Positions 1-9,416 of a stretch of 64,000 nt of DNA are shown here, in pieces. The DNA comes from CAVSMC01 sp963728935 (lineage in GTDB: Bacteria > Pseudomonadota > Gammaproteobacteria > Burkholderiales > Casimicrobiaceae): the NCBI GenBank assembly GCA_963728935.1, contig CAVSMC010000001.1, positions 2,790,001 to 2,854,000 of the forward strand. The letters run 5' to 3'. A model generated the notes under the pieces. That model searched no databases, was not told the DNA's origin, and saw only the letters and a program-made list of their open reading frames with translations. The translations under genes and the position numbers were made by a program. Positions within the stretch are counted from its first letter, which is position 1. Each line of letters opens with the position of its first letter.

Positions 1-2
1 TC

Positions 3-386
3 GTTGCAGCAGGCGCCGCCGCGGCGCCGCCGCGCATAGACGAGGGCCAGTTGTCGGACTTGGGCTTCAAGGTCCTCGTCGCGACGACAAAGGTTCAGCA
101 GGACTGGGTGAAGCGTCTGCCTCCCGGGCAGATCAGGCCGATGCAGCGCAATGGCAAGAAATATTTCATTTACCCGGACGCCTCCAGAAACCAGATCTAC
201 GTGGGCGGCCCGAAGCAGTACGAGGCGTATCGCCAGCTGCACCCGGAAGGCGACGCGGCCAATCAGGAAGCGGCGAAGAAGGCGCGTGCGTACCGTCTCA
301 AACAGGATGACGTGATGCGCGAGGCCACCCAGCGCGACTTGTCGGACCCTTTCCTAGGGGCTAGTTGGGCCGATCTCGGCTGGTGA
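3..386 (+). CDS. 3' part of an unknown protein, start lies left of the window
   Basis: The reading frame is already open at base 3 and ends at a TGA at 384-386, so the gene begins outside the window and 127 residues are visible. The first visible residues are rich in alanine and proline, as in a linker behind a signal or lipoprotein segment. The rest is hydrophilic, with a KKYFIYPDASRNQIYVGG stretch and a charged alanine-rich helix. A TTG at 51 could be read as a start, but the open frame upstream argues against it. I do not recognise the family. Confidence 0.6.
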   Translation, partial: VAAGAAAAPPRIDEGQLSDLGFKVLVATTKVQQDWVKRLPPGQIRPMQRNGKKYFIYPDASRNQIYVGGPKQYEAYRQLHPEGDAANQEAAKKARAYRLKQDDVMREATQRDLSDPFLGASWADLGW

Positions 387-460
387 GGCGCCGCAACCTT
401 GGTTTCGTGTCGCCGAAGGCGGGCAGACATCGAGCGTCACCTCGACCCGCGCAGACGAAG

Positions 461-855
461 CTACGGTCTTCGCGCGATGAAGTCGATCTCGACCAGCGCA
501 TTGCGCGCGAGCCCGGTCACGCCCACACATGTTCGTGCCGGCAAGCGGTCTTGCGGAAAATACGAACGATAGACCTCGTTCATCGGGGCGTAGTCACGGT
601 CAAAATGGGTGAGGAAAGCCCGTGCCGCCACTACGTGCTCGAGGCCAAGGCCAGCGCCATTCAGCACCAGGACGAGGTTGTCCATCACGCGGCGGGTCTG
701 CGCCGCGATACCGGTGGCAGCGGCGCACCATCGTCGCTCGGATCGGTGGGCATCTGTCCCGTCAGGAACACCCATCCGTCGACTTCGACCGCATGCGAGA
801 ACGGCGCGACCCGCGCGGGCGCACCACGAATCATCATGAAACGAGCCGTACTCAT
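461..855 (-). pseudogene. RidA/YjgF-family protein, frameshifted
   Basis: Two overlapping minus-strand frames together spell one RidA-like protein. The N-terminal half starts at ATG 855 and contains PFSHAVEVDGWVFLTGQMP. The C-terminal half contains AAQTRRVMDNL, an AARAFLTHF segment and the RidA-like end LARNALVEIDFIA, with its stop at 461. They join only if one base is missing near 710-720. RidA proteins deaminate reactive enamine/imine intermediates, and the substrate-binding Arg of the C-terminal half (PARTCVGV) is present. A real frameshift or a sequencing error would look the same. It neighbours another damaged gene. Confidence 0.65.
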
Positions 856-890
856 CGTATGCACCTCGTAGTCTCCCGCCTCACCGTGCG

Positions 891-2078
891 TTGCGTCCGA
901 CGTCGAGCTCGGATGCCACAAGATCCTTCACGTTCTACAGCGACATCTGCACGACGAGCTTACCTTTGTTCCACGGCTCTTGCGAACGGCAAGCTCTCGA
1001 GAGCCCCGCGATTCGACGCTTCCGCGTATCCAAGCGCCCGCTCGATCAAACGACATTGTCGATCACGGAGATTGCGCTTGCTGCCGGCTTCGCAAGCCTT
1101 CAATGGTTCACCAGCGCCTTTCATCAGACCTACGACCGGTCACCGCGTGAGCTCCGCGGCAAGCCGTACGACGGCGCACCTTCGCAGTATGGGAATGACG
1201 TGTTGCTAAAGCTCGCTTACCGTCCCCCGTATGATTGGATTCAGATCCGAGATTTTCTGTCCGTGCGCGCGTTGCCGGGCGTCGAACGCGTGGACGAGCG
1301 CGGCTACGCACGAACCGTCGCGGCGGGCGAAGGTCACGCGATCATGCGCGTTCGACCCATCGATGGCGAAGACGCGCTCGAGCTGCACGTGCGGGGCGGG
1401 GCGCCGTCAACGCTGCTGCAAGTATCCTCGGCGGCACGGCGCATGTTCGACCTTGCGGCCGACCCGGCGCGAATTGCGATGGCATTGCGATCCGATCCGC
1501 TGCTCGGACCGCTCGTGAAGCGCAGACCCGGGCTGCGCATTCCGGGCGCCTGGGACCCGTTCGAATGCGCTGTGCGTGCGATTCTCGGACAGCAAGTGCG
1601 CGTGGCGGCAGGGCGAACGCTCGCCGCACGCCTGGTGGCTCGAATCGGTCGACCGATCGACGGCGAAGACGGTCTGACTCACATGTTTCCCACTCCAGCC
1701 GACCTCGCAACTGCGGATCTCAACGGCCTTGGGCTTACGCGGATGCGAATCGTTGCACTGCGCACGCTCGCTCGCGCTGTAGCCGACGGCGAGCTTGCTT
1801 TCGATGCGCCGACCGAAGACATCTACGCATCGCTCATAGCGCTGGCCGGGATCGGAGCGTGGACAATGCAATATGTCGCGCTCAGAGCGCTCGTTGAACC
1901 GGATGCGTTTCCGGCGTCGGACCTTGTCCTGCGGCGGATGGCCGCCATGGGGGGGCGACCGCTCGCGACAAGCGTGCTCCAGGCACGGGCGGAGGCATGG
2001 CGGCCCTGGAGAGGTTATGCCGCCATACACTTGTGGTGTAACGCAACAGACGACGCGCGTATGCGAACCTCCGCTTGA
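891..2078 (+). CDS. alkA: AlkA-type DNA-3-methyladenine glycosylase with a truncated Ada HTH remnant
   Basis: The protein would excise alkylated bases from DNA. Near residues 47-88 it carries the AraC-type helix-turn-helix typical of Ada (ITEIALAAGFASLQWF...YDRSPRELR). An AlkA N-terminal domain follows from about 103 and the HhH-GPD glycosylase domain from about 205. The helix-hairpin-helix LAGIGAWTMQY and the catalytic Asp in FPASD are intact. The zinc-binding methyl-acceptor half of Ada-AlkA fusions is missing and the first 46 residues are unrelated, so the gene is truncated at its 5' end. The frame opens with an unconvincing TTG; an in-frame GTG at 1200 could give an AlkA-only protein of about 292 residues. 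Confidence 0.75.
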   Translation: MRPTSSSDATRSFTFYSDICTTSLPLFHGSCERQALESPAIRRFRVSKRPLDQTTLSITEIALAAGFASLQWFTSAFHQTYDRSPRELRGKPYDGAPSQYGNDVLLKLAYRPPYDWIQIRDFLSVRALPGVERVDERGYARTVAAGEGHAIMRVRPIDGEDALELHVRGGAPSTLLQVSSAARRMFDLAADPARIAMALRSDPLLGPLVKRRPGLRIPGAWDPFECAVRAILGQQVRVAAGRTLAARLVARIGRPIDGEDGLTHMFPTPADLATADLNGLGLTRMRIVALRTLARAVADGELAFDAPTEDIYASLIALAGIGAWTMQYVALRALVEPDAFPASDLVLRRMAAMGGRPLATSVLQARAEAWRPWRGYAAIHLWCNATDDARMRTSA

Positions 2079-2247
2079 GCGAAGTCCTCGAGAGCGGCTC
2101 GCGGTCTTGCTGCGAAACAGGCGTCGCGCCTCACAGCTGGTGCAGACTGGGCAAGCGAATCGATCAAACCCACCATTGCTCCGGCCGACCTCTCCAAAAA
2201 GGGTTCCCGCGCGAGATTCAGCGAGTGGTATGAGCGGGTAGTGCCGT

Positions 2248-3801
2248 GTGGCAAACTTGACGATGGCCACAACATACGAGCCGATGGCTCCGCTCGCTAC
2301 ATTCCGCTTCGACAATTCTTTCGCTCGCGAACTCCAAGGGTTCTACGTTGCTCAGCGACCGGCGGTCGTGCGCGAACCACGGCTGCTGTTTCTCAACGAT
2401 TCGTTGGTCGCCGAGCTGGGCGTCGACCTCACCGCTCTCGATGTCACCGCGAGGGCGGCGGTATTCGCCGGAAACACGCTGCCCGACGACGCAGAACCGC
2501 TCGCTCAGGCCTACGCAGGCCACCAGTTCGGCGGATTTTCACCTCAGCTCGGAGACGGCCGCGCGCTTCTTCTCGGCGAAGTGATCGACCGCTACGGACG
2601 CCGTCGCGACATCGCGTTCAAGGGTTCTGGCCGCACGCCGTTCGCCCGAAGTGGCGACGGCAAGGCCGCCGTTGGTCCCATGCTTCGAGAGGTGCTGGTC
2701 AGCGAGGCAATGCACGCATTGGGCATCCCCACAACGCGCGCCCTTGCGGTCGCAGCGACGGGCGAGCAGGTGTACCGCGAACGCGTTCTTCCCGGAGCGG
2801 TCCTGACACGCGTCGCGGCGAGTCACATCCGCGTCGGGACCTTCGAGTTCTTTGCCTCGCGCGGCGACGTCGAACGCGTGCGCAAGCTGGCCGAGTATAC
2901 GATTGCGCGCCACGATCCCGCACTCGTGGCCACACCGCATCGCTTTCTGGCGCTGCTGCGCAATGTGGCGGAGCGTCAGGCTGCTCTGGTCGCGCAGTGG
3001 ATGAACGTGGGTTTCATCCACGGCGTGATGAACACCGACAACATGACAATATCCGGCGAGACGATCGATTACGGGCCGTGCGCTTTCATGGAGGCCTACA
3101 ACCCTGCAACGGTCTTCAGCTCGATCGACCACCATGGGCGGTACGCTTACGCCAACCAGCCCGACATCGCGTGCTGGAATCTTGCACGCCTGGCCGAGAC
3201 ACTGTTGCCCCTGCTGTCCACCGATCCCGAGCAGGCCGTCGAGATGGCCATCGAGGTCATCGCTGCGTTCCCGGCGCAATACCGCAAACACCTACTACGC
3301 GGACAGCGCAGCAAGCTCGGGCTACGTCGTGGCGAACCTTACGACGACAGCGCCGATACTGCTCTGGTCGAAGACTGGTTGACGCTGCTTCATTCCGAGC
3401 AGGTGGATTTCACGCTCGCGTGGCGGCGGCTCGCCGCCGCCGCCGCCGGCGACGAGGCGCCGCTGCATGCGCTCTTCGCCGATGCTCAGGCGCCCGATGC
3501 ATGGCTTGCGCGCTGGCGTGGCCGCTGCGCCACCGAGAGCGACAGCGCACAGCGTGGCGGGGTCATTGAAGGTCTCGAGCGCGCCAAGTCGATGCGCAGC
3601 GTCAATCCCAACGTGATCGCCCGCAACCATCGCGTGGAAGAAGCGCTCGCTGCCGCGTCCGGCCAAGGTGACCTCGCGCCTTTTCAACGATTGCTTGATG
3701 CGATCAGGCAGCCGTACGACGATGCACATGAGTTCGCGCCCTATGCCGAGCCGGCGCCAGCCGCAGTGACGGCGTGCTATCGCACGTTCTGCGGAACCTG
3801 A
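2248..3801 (+). CDS. selO: SelO (YdiU) protein adenylyltransferase
   Basis: SelO pseudokinases transfer AMP from ATP to Ser, Thr or Tyr of target proteins and act in redox homeostasis. The 517-residue length fits the family. Visible marks are GHQFGGFSPQLGDGRA (about 91-106), the nucleotide-binding Lys125 in AFKGSG, the arginine-rich TRVAASHIRVGTFEFF, the catalytic GVMNTDNM loop near 260 and IDYGPCAFMEAYNP in the DFG position. The C-terminus CYRTFCGT keeps the cysteine expected near the end of bacterial SelO. The GTG at 2248 gives the longest frame; an ATG at 2263 is an alternative. It stands alone, after about 170 bases without a gene. Confidence 0.93.
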   Translation: MANLTMATTYEPMAPLATFRFDNSFARELQGFYVAQRPAVVREPRLLFLNDSLVAELGVDLTALDVTARAAVFAGNTLPDDAEPLAQAYAGHQFGGFSPQLGDGRALLLGEVIDRYGRRRDIAFKGSGRTPFARSGDGKAAVGPMLREVLVSEAMHALGIPTTRALAVAATGEQVYRERVLPGAVLTRVAASHIRVGTFEFFASRGDVERVRKLAEYTIARHDPALVATPHRFLALLRNVAERQAALVAQWMNVGFIHGVMNTDNMTISGETIDYGPCAFMEAYNPATVFSSIDHHGRYAYANQPDIACWNLARLAETLLPLLSTDPEQAVEMAIEVIAAFPAQYRKHLLRGQRSKLGLRRGEPYDDSADTALVEDWLTLLHSEQVDFTLAWRRLAAAAAGDEAPLHALFADAQAPDAWLARWRGRCATESDSAQRGGVIEGLERAKSMRSVNPNVIARNHRVEEALAAASGQGDLAPFQRLLDAIRQPYDDAHEFAPYAEPAPAAVTACYRTFCGT

Positions 3802-4032
3802 TCGCTGAGCCGGTCGTCGTCGGTTGACCGCTTTCGGGCTCCGTGTAGATGTCCGCAGCGTAGTGATACGTGGGGGCGCCGGGCACGGGAATGGTTTGCA
3901 GGTATGGAGCGGCGGCGTCCGTCCGGTTTCCGACGTCAGCGCACCTTCGGCGAATCGTAGCGGACACCGACGCGCGGGCGCGATGGTCTTTCCGCCCAAT
4001 CGCCACGCGCCGCGCCGTGCGATGCCGCAGGA

Positions 4033-5730
4033 TCAGGTCTTTGCTTCGCTCGCCACCACGATGCAGTTGCGGCCCTTCGCCTTCGCAGAATAGAGCGCGC
4101 GGTCGGCGGTCGCGATCGTCGTCGCGACGCTCGCCCGCGCCGCATGAGCGGCTGCGCCGATCGATAGCGTGACGGCGAGACCGCTGGCGACGTCATCCCA
4201 CGCGTTCGCGTCGACCGTCGTCTTCAACCGTTGCAGCACGCGTAACGCATCGGCCGCATCCACGCCGGCGAGCACGACCAGAAATTCGTCGCCGCCGTAG
4301 CGCACCGGAAGATCGTGCGCGCGGCACTGCTCGCGGATCGCGACAGCGACGCGCTTCAGCACGGTGTCGCCGACCGCGTGCGAATGGCGGTCGTTGATCG
4401 CCTTGAAGCGATCGATGTCGATCAATGCGATCGCGAACGGCGCGCCGCTCGCGTCGCTTTGGCCCACCAGCGCTCCGACCTGCAGGTCGAGCCCGCGGCG
4501 GTTCAGAAGCCCGGTCAGCGGGTCCTGCTGCGATGCGGCCGCGAATTCCGCCGCTTCGCGCGCCAGCACGGCTTTGTCCTGCGCAAGCGACTGCGCTTGC
4601 TCTCGATAGCGTGTGGCCGTACGCGTCGCCTGCTCGAAGTCGAGCCACAGTTGCCCGGCTTGCAGCGCGTGCTGTCGCGCAGTCGCGAGCGCCTGCTCGC
4701 GCACGGCGTGGAAGTGCTTGTATTGCGCGAGCGCCGCCGCATGGTCGCCCGAGCGCTCGTGCAACGCGGAGAGCGCCTCGCTCGCTTCGGCGAGAATGCG
4801 TCGCGCGTTGACGCGCTCGGAGAGCTCGATCGCCTCTTCGAGATAGCGTTGCCCGGCGGCGCGGTCGCGACCGGCTTCGAGGCGCCCGAGCTCGAGCAGC
4901 GCCTCGGCGGAAAGTTGCGGGTCGCCGATCTCTTCGCCGATCAAGAGGGTGGCGTTGAGTAGCGTGCGCGAATCGTCGATGCGGTCGAGCAACCGCAGCA
5001 TCGTGCCGGACTGTCCGAGACAATAGCCCTCGTCGTAGCGGTTGCCGAGCGAACGCGCGAGCGCGAGCGCCTGATCGACGAGCGCACGCGCGGCCTCGTA
5101 TTCGTCTGCCGCCTTCGCGGTGTCGCCGCATTCGTCGCCGCGGCGCTTCGCAACCAGGCTGCGGTTGAGCAGCAGCTTCGTCAACAGCGCCTTGTTGTCG
5201 TTCGCGCGAGCGAGCTCGGCGCCGTTCGCGAGATGCGTTTCGGCTTCCTCGGCGCGACCGGCCTCGAGCATCGACGTGCCGAGCGCGTTGTGGATGTTGA
5301 TCTCGAGCGCGATGTTGCCGAACTCGCGCGCGGGGCCAAGCGCGCGCGACAGCGAAACGATCGCGTCCTCGTACGCGCCGAGGCGATATTGGCACTGTCC
5401 GACGCCGGCAGCGGCGATCGCGGCACTGGGCCCGTCGGCGATCGTCTGGTAACCCTTGAGCGCGGCGAGCAGCAGCTCCAGCGCGACGACGAAGTCTGCG
5501 CGGTAGAAATGGCAGCGCGCGAGCGCATGCAAGGTCACCGCGTCGAGCGCGAGATCGTTGTCCGCGAGCGCGAGCGTGCGCGCGTCACGCGCGTGCGCCA
5601 GCGCGCGACGCGAATCGCCGGTGCGGGCAAGCTCGGTCGCGAGCGCGCACAGCGCGCGCACGCGTTCGGCGACGGCGGGCGCCGCGGCGACCGCCTGTTC
5701 GAGCGTTGCGACCGAAGGCGAGCCGGCCAT
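4033..5730 (-). CDS. TPR-repeat diguanylate cyclase (GGDEF)
   Basis: The 565-residue soluble protein has roughly 350 residues of TPR-like helical repeats (for example AEAALLELGRLEAGRDRAAG), then a coiled linker, then a GGDEF domain. The active site RYGGDEF lies near residues 476-482 (bases 4283-4303). An RAHD sequence five residues upstream fits the RxxD inhibitory site, so c-di-GMP synthesis with product inhibition is expected. The start is ATG 5730, the first in-frame ATG after the phoH stop; the longer open frame upstream is a shadow of phoH. The gap to phoH is 17 bases, so the two are probably cotranscribed. Confidence 0.88.
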   Translation of the reverse strand: MAGSPSVATLEQAVAAAPAVAERVRALCALATELARTGDSRRALAHARDARTLALADNDLALDAVTLHALARCHFYRADFVVALELLLAALKGYQTIADGPSAAIAAAGVGQCQYRLGAYEDAIVSLSRALGPAREFGNIALEINIHNALGTSMLEAGRAEEAETHLANGAELARANDNKALLTKLLLNRSLVAKRRGDECGDTAKAADEYEAARALVDQALALARSLGNRYDEGYCLGQSGTMLRLLDRIDDSRTLLNATLLIGEEIGDPQLSAEALLELGRLEAGRDRAAGQRYLEEAIELSERVNARRILAEASEALSALHERSGDHAAALAQYKHFHAVREQALATARQHALQAGQLWLDFEQATRTATRYREQAQSLAQDKAVLAREAAEFAAASQQDPLTGLLNRRGLDLQVGALVGQSDASGAPFAIALIDIDRFKAINDRHSHAVGDTVLKRVAVAIREQCRAHDLPVRYGGDEFLVVLAGVDAADALRVLQRLKTTVDANAWDDVASGLAVTLSIGAAAHAARASVATTIATADRALYSAKAKGRNCIVVASEAKT

Positions 5731-5747
5731 TACGGATGGCGCGCGGG

Positions 5748-7229
5748 CTACAAGATTTCCGCCGCGTGATCGGCGAGGCGCGAACGCTCGCCGCGCTGCA
5801 GCGTGACGTGGCCGGAATGCGCCCACCCTTTGAAGCGATCGACGACGTAGGTGAGACCCGAGCTGCCCTCGGTGAGGTACGGCGTGTCGATTTGCGCGAT
5901 GTTGCCGAGACAGACGACCTTGGTGCCTGGGCCCGCACGCGTTATCAGCGTCTTCATCTGCTTCGGCGTGAGGTTCTGCGCTTCGTCGATGATCAGGAAC
6001 TTGTTGATGAACGTGCGACCTCGCATGAAGTTGAGCGACTTCACCTTGATGCGCGAGCGAATGAGATCGCGGGTCGCCGCGCGTCCCCACTCGCCGGCTT
6101 CGTCGTCGGTCTTGTTCAGCACGTCGAGGTTGTCCTCGAGCGCGCCCATCCACGGGTTCATCTTTTCTTCTTCGGTGCCCGGCAGGAAGCCGATGTCCTC
6201 GCCGACCGGCACGGTGACGCGCGTCATGATGATCTCCGAGTAGACCTTGAACTCGAGCGTGAGCATCAGCCCTGCGGCGAGCGTAAGCAATGTCTTGCCG
6301 GTTCCGGCCTGCCCGAGCAGCGAGACGAAATCGACCTCGGGATTCATCAGCAGGTTGAGCGCGAAGTTCTGCTCGCGATTGCGCGCGACGATACCCCAGA
6401 CATTGTTCTTCTGGTGCGTGAAGTCCTTCAGCGTTTGCAGAACCGCCGTGCGGCCGTTCACTTCCTTGATGATCGCGTACAGCGGCGCCTCGCCCGGCGT
6501 CTCGCGGAACACGAACTCGTTCAGAAAGAGCGACGGCACGAGCGGACCGGTGATCCGGTAGTACGTGTGGCCGCCCTGTTGCCAGGACTCGATGCCCTTG
6601 CCGTGGCGGTCCCAGAAATCGCCGGGCAGCTCGCGCATGCCCGAGAACAGGAGCTCGGTGTCCTCGAGCACCTTGTCGTTGAAATAATCTTCGGCGGCGA
6701 TCGCGAGCGCTCGCGCCTTGATCCGCATGTTGATGTCTTTCGACACCAGGATGACGTTGCGCTCGGGATGCGCTTGCGTCAGGTGCATGACGACGGCAAG
6801 GATCTGGTTGTCGGTCTTGCCGTTGGCGAACGACGGCGGCAGCGCCGTGGTGATCGCCTCGGTCTGCAGGAACAACCGGCCGGTCGCCGCGTTGCCGGAC
6901 TTCTCTTCGAGCGAGATGCCGGTGGCGATCGAGTCCGGCATATGCGAAACGAGCTCGTCGAGGAAGCGCGATGCTTGTCGTGCATTGCGCGCGACCTCGG
7001 TCACGCCCTTCTTGTTGTTGTCGAGCTCCTCGAGCGTGAGGATCGGCAGGTAGATGTCGTGCTCCTCGAAGCGGAACAAGCTGGTCGGGTCGTGCATCAA
7101 CACGTTGGTGTCGAGCACGAACAGCTTGTTGGACGGGTGGAGACGGGGTGCGGGACCGGGCTTGCCGGGGCGGGCGGACTTCCGAGAAACGAGGCTGAGC
7201 GGGGTGGGACGGATCTTGCGCTCGACCAT
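5748..7229 (-). CDS. PIN domain plus PhoH-family ATPase
   Basis: This is a PhoH2-type protein with an N-terminal PIN nuclease domain (FVLDTNVLMHDP near residues 37-48) and a C-terminal PhoH ATPase. Walker A GQAGTGKT lies near 306-313 and Walker B FLIIDEAQN near 412-420. Such proteins act in RNA unwinding and cleavage. The start is ATG 7229 because a GGAGG lies three bases upstream; a TTG 15 bases earlier would place that Shine-Dalgarno inside the gene. It is the first gene of a two-gene unit with the TPR-GGDEF protein. Confidence 0.9.
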   Translation of the reverse strand: MVERKIRPTPLSLVSRKSARPGKPGPAPRLHPSNKLFVLDTNVLMHDPTSLFRFEEHDIYLPILTLEELDNNKKGVTEVARNARQASRFLDELVSHMPDSIATGISLEEKSGNAATGRLFLQTEAITTALPPSFANGKTDNQILAVVMHLTQAHPERNVILVSKDINMRIKARALAIAAEDYFNDKVLEDTELLFSGMRELPGDFWDRHGKGIESWQQGGHTYYRITGPLVPSLFLNEFVFRETPGEAPLYAIIKEVNGRTAVLQTLKDFTHQKNNVWGIVARNREQNFALNLLMNPEVDFVSLLGQAGTGKTLLTLAAGLMLTLEFKVYSEIIMTRVTVPVGEDIGFLPGTEEEKMNPWMGALEDNLDVLNKTDDEAGEWGRAATRDLIRSRIKVKSLNFMRGRTFINKFLIIDEAQNLTPKQMKTLITRAGPGTKVVCLGNIAQIDTPYLTEGSSGLTYVVDRFKGWAHSGHVTLQRGERSRLADHAAEIL

Positions 7230-7490
7230 GGGCCTCCTTTTCAAAACACAACCGAGCGCGTCTGCCGCGACCCGTCGGCCTCATCCTAGACCGGGGACTG
7301 CGCGAGCACAAGCGCTTGTGCAGCCGTATTGCGAATCGCGGTACCGGTTGTGGTATTCAACGCCCGCTTGGCACGAACGTCACGTCGGCCATTCGATCCC
7401 GCAGAATGGGCGCTTCGCGGACGAGACGATCGCCCATCCGTATACGATCCTGCCTCGTCACCGCATCGTCATGTGGAGAGTGAGGCGGGC

Positions 7491-8531
7491 ATGGCTGGCA
7501 CGATCGATGATGGCACTTCGGTACGCCCGTTGCAGATGGGCATCCTGGGAGCGGCGAAGATTGGCCGACTCTTCGTCGCCGCCGTCCGCTCCTCTGCCAA
7601 GGTGCAAGTACGGGCCGTAGCGAGCCGTGACGCCGGGAGAGCGAAGCTTTACGCAGACAGTCTGGGCATCCCGGTCGTCCACGACACCTACGAGGCGTTG
7701 CTCGCCGATCCGACGATCGATGCCGTTTACAACCCCCTGCCGAACAACCTGCACGCCGAATGGTCGATCCGCGCTGCCCGGGCCGGCAAGCACGTGTTGT
7801 GCGAGAAGCCGCTCGCGCTCTCGGCGCAGCAAGCGCAGGCCATGTTCGACGCTGCGCACCGCAACGGCGTGTTTCTCGTCGAGGGCTATCCTTACCGCGC
7901 ACAGCCGCAAATGCGCAAATTGCGCGAGCTCCTCGCGAGCCGCGCAATCGGCAGCGTCCGGACCGTGTACGCGGCCTTCGGCTTTCCGATGAGCGACGCG
8001 ACCAACATTCGGCTGGACCGAAAGCTCGGCGGAGGCGCCTTGACCGATGCCGGTTGCTATCCGGTCAGCCTCGTGCGGATGATCGCCGGCGAGCGTCCCC
8101 GGCGAGTCCACGCAATGGCGCACTGGACGCAAACCGGAGTCGATCGCACGCTGGTGGGCTCGATCGAGTTTCCCGGCGGCTTGCTAGCCCAGATTTCCTG
8201 CAGCTTCGCAACGGCGAGACATCGCCGAGCGGTGCTGGTTGGCGATGCGGGAACGATCGCCACGACGTACTTCAACGATACCTCCGCGGAACTTCCTCCG
8301 CTGCTGGAACTGCGGCGCGGCGCGGGCCTCGACGCCCAAGAGGAAAGGATCGTGGCTGCCGCGGTCAACGGGTTTCTCGCTGAAGCGGAGGCGTTCAGCG
8401 AGCTGATTGCGTGCGGATGGGAACGCTGGAGCGGCGCGACGCAGGAAGAATCGATGGACATCGCGCTGATTCTCGAAGCGCTGGCGCAGAGCGCGCAGCT
8501 CGGTAGCGCGGTAGAAATCGCGCGGTCGTAA
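7491..8531 (+). CDS. Gfo/Idh/MocA-family NAD(P)-dependent oxidoreductase
   Basis: The 346-residue protein has an N-terminal Rossmann fold (MGILGAAKIGRLF near 16-28), the family motif CEKPLAL near 103-109 and the C-terminal GFO_IDH_MocA sheet domain with GGGALTDAGCY. The family oxidises or reduces sugars and related polyols; nothing here fixes the substrate. ATG 7491 follows a GTGAGG and starts 16 residues before the glycine-rich loop. The frame is open further upstream to a TTG at 7329, but that part has no family resemblance. It is transcribed away from phoH across about 260 bases with no recognisable gene. Confidence 0.88.
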   Translation: MAGTIDDGTSVRPLQMGILGAAKIGRLFVAAVRSSAKVQVRAVASRDAGRAKLYADSLGIPVVHDTYEALLADPTIDAVYNPLPNNLHAEWSIRAARAGKHVLCEKPLALSAQQAQAMFDAAHRNGVFLVEGYPYRAQPQMRKLRELLASRAIGSVRTVYAAFGFPMSDATNIRLDRKLGGGALTDAGCYPVSLVRMIAGERPRRVHAMAHWTQTGVDRTLVGSIEFPGGLLAQISCSFATARHRRAVLVGDAGTIATTYFNDTSAELPPLLELRRGAGLDAQEERIVAAAVNGFLAEAEAFSELIACGWERWSGATQEESMDIALILEALAQSAQLGSAVEIARS

Positions 8532-8593
8532 GGCGGCCTGCGTGATCCGGGTTCCAGGCTTTCGCCGGATCGCGACGAAGACGGCGGGGCCTC

Positions 8594-9046
8594 TTAGAGC
8601 GCCTTCACGGCCTCCAATACCTCCTCCACGTGACCGGGCACTTTGACGCCGCGCCACTCGCGCGCGAGCGTGCCGTCGGGCCCGATGAGAAACGTCGACC
8701 GCTCGATCCCTCTGACCTTCTTCCCGTACATGTTCTTCATTTTGATGACATCGAATTGCTCGCACAGCTTCTCATCGACGTCGGAAATGAGCTCGAACGG
8801 GAACCCCATCTTCGCCTTGAAGCCCTCGTGCGACTTCAGCGAGTCGCGCGACACGCCGGCGACGACGGCGCCGGCGCGCGCGAACTTCGCGTGCAAGTCG
8901 CGAAACGCCGCGCCTTCGATCGTGCAGCCAGGCGTGTTGTCCTTCGGGTAGAAATAGAGTACCAGCTTCTTGCCCTTGTGATCGGATAGCCGGAACGGGC
9001 CGCCGGTTGCGGGCAGCGCGAAGTCTTCGATTTTCGGTGCGGGCAT
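8594..9046 (-). CDS. bcp: Peroxiredoxin, Bcp/PrxQ type
   Basis: The 150-residue thiol peroxidase reduces hydroperoxides. The peroxidatic cysteine is Cys41 in DNTPGCTIE. The position five residues later, where E. coli Bcp has its resolving cysteine, is alanine, so this is a variant lacking that resolving Cys; another Cys lies in EKLCEQFDV. The start is ATG 9046, with GGAG seven bases upstream. The frame stays open to an ATG at 9202, but that 52-residue extension is arginine- and glutamate-rich and is encoded by an imperfect DNA repeat, so I treat it as non-coding. Confidence 0.92.
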   Translation of the reverse strand: MPAPKIEDFALPATGGPFRLSDHKGKKLVLYFYPKDNTPGCTIEGAAFRDLHAKFARAGAVVAGVSRDSLKSHEGFKAKMGFPFELISDVDEKLCEQFDVIKMKNMYGKKVRGIERSTFLIGPDGTLAREWRGVKVPGHVEEVLEAVKAL

Positions 9047-9067
9047 ACGATTCTCCGGTGAGGTCAC

Positions 9068-9166
9068 TGGACTACCTTCGCGTTCGCGCTCCGGGTATTC
9101 GCGCTCGGGGCGGCCCTTCGCGCTCATTGGACTACGTTCGTGCTGCGCACTCCGGTATTCGCCCTT
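9068..9166. repeat. Imperfect direct repeat upstream of bcp
   Basis: Two copies of a roughly 40-base unit lie at about 9068-9108 and 9127-9166. Both start TGGACTAC and continue through TTCG to a CTCCGG-TATTCGC end. They lie between the bcp start and the IS110 element. Their role is unknown. Confidence 0.5.
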
Positions 9167-9225
9167 GTATGCTTTCCCAAGCTCGTTCTTTTGATGGGTC
9201 ATGATGATGTCAGAGCGCCCGTTTT

Positions 9226-9342
9226 GCGAGTGCCTGCACAGCCCGCTCGCCCTTAGAGCTCACAGCTCGTCCCCAAGCATGAAGGCGTGCAGGTGCTTGC
9301 GTTTGTCGCCAAGCCCGTACAGTTACCCGAACGACAAGTTCG
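9226..9342 (+). ncRNA. Candidate IS110 bridge RNA region
   Basis: Bases 9226-9239 can pair with 9287-9300 over 14 positions, with three G-U pairs. The enclosed segment holds a smaller hairpin GAGCT-CAC-AGCTC. A second hairpin CGAAC-GACAA-GTTCG follows at 9328-9342. IS110 elements encode a bridge RNA at this place relative to the transposase. The assignment rests on position and folding only. Confidence 0.4.
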
Positions 9343-9416
9343 CATGATGCAAGGAAGGGATATGACAAACGCTGCTGCTTGGTGAATCGACGTCGCGGCC
9401 CGTTCAGTTTATTGGC

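Noticed and set aside
5731..7311. Extension of the GGDEF protein reading frame through the whole phoH gene (1092 residues in total)
   Set aside because: The extra part is arginine-rich, antisymmetric to the PhoH frame and without family resemblance. PhoH in the overlapping frame has clear motifs.
9047..9202. N-terminal extension of the Bcp peroxiredoxin
   Set aside because: It is encoded by an imperfect DNA repeat, and a good ribosome site lies before ATG 9046.
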